Source: Oscillospiraceae bacterium (GTDB taxonomy: Bacteria; Bacillota; Clostridia; Oscillospirales; Ruminococcaceae). Taken from it: a stretch of 34,238 nucleotides of DNA. The DNA is taken from positions 1 through 34,238 of the forward strand of contig JAAVIF010000019.1 in NCBI GenBank assembly GCA_014799365.1. The letters are read 5' to 3'. Shown here in pieces: positions 31,483 to 34,238 of the stretch. The notes under the pieces are model-generated. The model had not been told where the DNA came from, searched no databases, and saw only the letters and a list, made by a program, of their open reading frames with translations. The position numbers were made by a program, and so were the translations under genes. Each line of letters opens with the position of its first letter. Within the stretch, counting starts at the first letter, position 1.

Positions 31483-32832
31483 ATGTTCAGTAAAATACTT
31501 ATTGCCAACCGAGGGGAGATCGCCCTCAGAATAATAAGAGCCTGCCGCGAAATGGGAATAAAAACCGTTGCGGTATACTCCAACGCGGACAAAAACGCTC
31601 TGCACGCGCAGATCGCGGACGAGGCCGTTTGTATCGGTCCTGCGGCTACCAAGGACAGCTATATAAATTCAAAAGCCATTATTGCCGCCTGTGAGATAAC
31701 GGGAGCGAAGGCTATTCATCCCGGCTTCGGTTTCTTGGCGGAAAACAGCGGATTTGTACGGCTTTGCGACAAGTGCAAGATAAAGTGGATAGGTCCCACC
31801 GCCAACGCGATGGACGCAATGGGGGACAAGGCTAACGCAAAAAAGACCATGATAGAAGCCAATGTTCCCGTTGTACCGGGTTCTGACGGCGTTATAACAA
31901 GTCTTGAGCAGGCTAAGCGCGTTGCAAAGGAAATAGGCTATCCCGTTATGGTCAAGGCTTCGGCGGGAGGCGGCGGCAGAGGAATACGCAACGTTGAGAG
32001 CGAAGAGGAGCTGGAGGAGAAGATACTTGCCGCAAAGCAGGAAGCAAAGCAGTTTTTCGGCAACGACGACATTTATATAGAAAAATTTATCGTAAATCCC
32101 AGACATATCGAAGTACAGCTTCTTGCGGACGAGCACGGAAATGTGGTATACTTAGGCGAGCGGGATTGCTCCTGTCAAAGAAGGAATCAAAAGCTGCTGG
32201 AGGAAAGTCCCTCGGTAATAATGACCGAGGAATTAAGGAAAAAAATGGGAGAAGCGGCGGTGAGAGCGGCAAAGGCCTGCGGCTACACCAATGCGGGAAC
32301 GGTGGAATTTCTTGTTGACAAGGACAGAAATTTCTACTTTATGGAAATGAACGCGCGTATTCAGGTGGAGCATCCAGTTACCGAAATGGTCACGGGAATC
32401 GACCTTATAAAAGAACAGATAAAAATAGCCTGCGGACAGGAGCTAAGCTTTAAGCAGGAGGACGTACACCTTGACGGACACGCCATAGAGTGCCGCATCA
32501 ACGCGGAGGATCCCGCAAAGGGCTTCAGACCGTGTCCCGGAAAGATAGAGTCCATTCATATGCCCGGCGGCTTCGGCGTGCGCATAGATACGGCGGTGTA
32601 TCAGGGCTACGAGATCTCTCCCTACTACGACAGCATGATAGCAAAGGTTATAGTAAAGGGGCATGACAGAACGGAAGCCATTCAGAAAATGAAGGTCGCC
32701 CTTTCGGAATTTCTTATCGAGGGAATAACCACAAATGTTGACTTTCAGCTTAATCTGCTGAGAGATCGGGATTTCGAAAACGGCGATTTTGACATAGGTT
32801 TTCTTAACCGTAAGGATCTTACTAAAAAATAA
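31483..32832 (+). CDS. accC: Biotin carboxylase subunit of acetyl-CoA carboxylase
   Basis: This 449-residue ATP-grasp enzyme carboxylates the biotin on AccB using bicarbonate and ATP. Typical features are ANRGEIALRIIRAC (8-21), the ATP loop KASAGGGGRGI (near 159-169), FIVNPRHIEVQ, GERDCSCQRRNQKLLEE, MNARIQVEHPVTE and the C-terminal domain from about residue 330. The length is that of a standalone AccC, with no fused biotinyl or transferase domain. AGAGGTA precedes the ATG. accD follows after 15 bp. Confidence 0.95.
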   Translation: MFSKILIANRGEIALRIIRACREMGIKTVAVYSNADKNALHAQIADEAVCIGPAATKDSYINSKAIIAACEITGAKAIHPGFGFLAENSGFVRLCDKCKIKWIGPTANAMDAMGDKANAKKTMIEANVPVVPGSDGVITSLEQAKRVAKEIGYPVMVKASAGGGGRGIRNVESEEELEEKILAAKQEAKQFFGNDDIYIEKFIVNPRHIEVQLLADEHGNVVYLGERDCSCQRRNQKLLEESPSVIMTEELRKKMGEAAVRAAKACGYTNAGTVEFLVDKDRNFYFMEMNARIQVEHPVTEMVTGIDLIKEQIKIACGQELSFKQEDVHLDGHAIECRINAEDPAKGFRPCPGKIESIHMPGGFGVRIDTAVYQGYEISPYYDSMIAKVIVKGHDRTEAIQKMKVALSEFLIEGITTNVDFQLNLLRDRDFENGDFDIGFLNRKDLTKK

Positions 32833-32847
32833 AGGCGGTGCAAAAAA

Positions 32848-33732
32848 TTGCTTGAAGATCTTTTTAAGGTAGTAAAAGCGCGTTTTAACGATGAAACCTC
32901 GGACAGGAACGAGGAAACGGGCGCGGTCAGCATACCTCAGGATTTGTTGTTTAAGTGTCCCCGCTGCGGCACTGTGGTTTATATGGAGGACTTTGAAAAA
33001 AACCGCAGGGTATGCGCCGCCTGTAACTATCACGCGCGCTTGAAGTGGCAGGACAGATTAAATATGACTGCCGACGCGGACAGCTTTAAAGAATTTGACG
33101 CAAATATGACAAGCAAAAACCCCATAGATTTTCCCGACTATGAAAAAAAGATAAAGGAAATGCAGCAAAAGTGCGATACCAAAGAGGCTATCGTTACGGG
33201 CGAATGCTTGATTCACGGCTACCGATGCGTTATCGGCATTATGGACAGCAACTTCATGATGGCGAGCATGGGAAGCGTGGTAGGCGAAAAAATCACAAGG
33301 CTTTTTGAATACGCTACCGAGCATAAGCTTCCGGTAATTCTTTTTACCGCCAGCGGAGGAGCGCGAATGCAGGAGGGAATCGTTTCTCTTATGCAGATGG
33401 CGAAAACCAGCGGAGCGATCGCAAGGCATAATCAGGCGGGACAATTGTACATAACCGTCATTACCGATCCCACAACGGGAGGAATAAACGCTTCCTTTGC
33501 CAGTCTCGGTGATATTATAATTGCCGAGCCCAAGGTGCTTGTGGGCTTTGCGGGAAGACGCGTTATTCAGGATACCATTAAGCAGCAGCTTCCCGACGAT
33601 TTCCAGACGGCCGAATTTATGCTGGAAAACGGCTTTGCGGATATGATAGTTGAAAGAACCATGATGAGAAGGACGCTTGCAAGGATAATGAAGCTGCATA
33701 ATTACGAGAAGGAAAAGGCTCCGCAGGCTTAA
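32848..33732 (+). CDS. accD: Acetyl-CoA carboxylase carboxyltransferase, beta subunit
   Basis: This 294-residue subunit moves the carboxyl group from biotin to acetyl-CoA together with AccA. The N-terminal zinc finger has C37, C40, C56 and C59 (CPRCG and CAAC). The crotonase-like core has ASMGSVVGEKITRL, FTASGGARMQEGI and DPTTGGINASFASLGD. The start is a TTG at 32848 with AAGGCGGTG upstream, and the protein begins directly with the conserved region before the zinc finger. A decayed gene separates it from the next start site, where accA is expected. Confidence 0.94.
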   Translation: MLEDLFKVVKARFNDETSDRNEETGAVSIPQDLLFKCPRCGTVVYMEDFEKNRRVCAACNYHARLKWQDRLNMTADADSFKEFDANMTSKNPIDFPDYEKKIKEMQQKCDTKEAIVTGECLIHGYRCVIGIMDSNFMMASMGSVVGEKITRLFEYATEHKLPVILFTASGGARMQEGIVSLMQMAKTSGAIARHNQAGQLYITVITDPTTGGINASFASLGDIIIAEPKVLVGFAGRRVIQDTIKQQLPDDFQTAEFMLENGFADMIVERTMMRRTLARIMKLHNYEKEKAPQA

Positions 33733-33858
33733 GAACATGTTCCGATAGTACCGGCGCATGTCTTTTCGGCGAAATTTTCCGTGTTTTGGAACAAGTTCTA
33801 AAGCTGTTTTCGGGAAAGGGAAATACATGGAAGCGTTAAACAGCCGCAATACCGTTGA

Positions 33859-34164
33859 AGAGCAGTTATTTCGGGACTCCTTAAGGACTACGGAGCTACA
33901 GACGCCACCGGTAAAAATTTTACGCTGCAAAACGGTCACACTATACTGACAAAGTATTTTTCGGACGTTAAAAGGTATGATTACGAGGATCGTCTGGAGG
34001 TCACAAATATCGAGGATATACTGGATTATATTTATTCAATGAGCGGTATTCTGTCGATAGCGGGGCTTGAAAGAGCGGAGATAAAAAGAGTTTTGGAGAA
34101 AAACGCCGTAAACGGCGTGTTGTATATACCTAAGGAAAACGGAATGTTCGTTTGCAGAAAATGA
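33859..34164 (+). pseudogene. Remnant of a class I SAM-dependent methyltransferase (C-terminal part)
   Basis: An open frame without a plausible start encodes LLKDYGATDATGKNFTLQNG, then YFSDVKRYDYEDRLEV and GVLYIPKENGMFV up to a stop at 34164. I know this pattern from the C-terminal third of class I methyltransferases of Clostridia. The SAM-binding N-terminal part is absent. Just upstream, 33829-33879 in another frame reads MEALNSRNTVEEQLFRDS, which may be a frameshifted continuation. It is probably a decayed gene between accD and accA. The stretch 33733-33828 before it holds no gene I can support. Confidence 0.55.
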
Positions 34165-34222
34165 GAATATTTTCTAAAAGAACGGTTCCGTATCATATTG
34201 GGCGGTGTACCCAATACAATCG

Positions 34223-34230
34223 AAAGGAGG
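34223..34230 (+). promoter_or_regulatory. Strong ribosome binding site of the next gene, probably accA
   Basis: AAAGGAGG lies 8 nt from the window end, so a start codon is expected right after it. By operon order the gene should be accA. A 7-bp hairpin TATTGGG/CCCAATA (34196-34202 and 34210-34216) comes just before. Confidence 0.6.
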
Positions 34231-34238
34231 ATAGGAAA

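Noticed and set aside
33058-33939. Open frame of 293 codons on the minus strand over accD
   Set aside because: It lies antisense to the conserved accD core, and its sequence shows no domain.

Overview
The window looks like chromosomal DNA of an anaerobic Gram-positive Clostridia member, most likely a Ruminococcus-like Oscillospiraceae gut or rumen bacterium. The grounds are AAAGGAGG-type ribosome binding sites, a clostridial fatty-acid cluster built on fabK, an anaerobic ribonucleotide reductase, a two-subunit-type class I fumarase, and a vanG-type glycopeptide-resistance operon of the kind carried silently by many gut clostridia. The species call is inference. Layout: (1) 182-3476, plus strand, is a three-gene cluster of a freestanding condensation-domain protein, a carrier protein and an AMP-forming acyl/aminoacyl ligase. 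This is a minimal NRPS-like system of unknown product, and its first and third genes share a hairpin leader. (2) 3797-7034, minus strand, holds a phosphotransferase and an anaerobic RNR (nrdD) that ends just before its glycyl-radical loop. NrdR-like boxes lie over a perfect promoter. (3) 7417-13157, plus strand, is vanR-vanS-[terminator]-vanW-vanG-vanXY-vanT, where VanT has only the membrane half. (4) 13325-14371, minus strand, is an isolated AT-rich DUF4062 (TIR-like) gene. (5) 15079-18013, plus strand, is galE and two tandem aspartoacylase-like genes, the second without its zinc ligands. (6) 18232-24762, minus strand, is an ECF sigma/putative anti-sigma pair and then, reading from the promoter side, fabD-aroE-aroK-amidohydrolase-membrane protein-fumarase alpha. 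(7) 25090 to the window end, plus strand, is fabH-fabK-fabG-fabF-accB-[lipoprotein]-fabZ-accC-accD-[methyltransferase remnant]; a strong ribosome binding site at the very end probably serves accA. How the genes work together: AccB/C/D make malonyl-CoA, FabD loads it on ACP, FabH starts chains, FabF elongates and FabG/FabZ/FabK reduce them, with fabD and fabH diverging from one control region. In the van block, VanRS would sense glycopeptide, VanG make D-Ala-D-Ser, VanXY remove D-Ala-ended precursors and VanT bring in serine. The missing racemase half means D-serine must come from elsewhere or the operon is not fully functional. The most striking non-coding signal is a family of short palindromic elements at four places (1-117, 3543-3683, 14824-15046, 18014-18092). 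They share a core, ATTAGTGYTTAGGGTGYAA, and TACTAAT/ATTAGTA ends, but the hairpin arms differ strongly between subfamilies and change in a compensating way within them. One copy has inserted into another with a 3-bp TTA duplication, and removing it restores a perfect 17-bp stem, so these are or were mobile. I recognise no named family for them.
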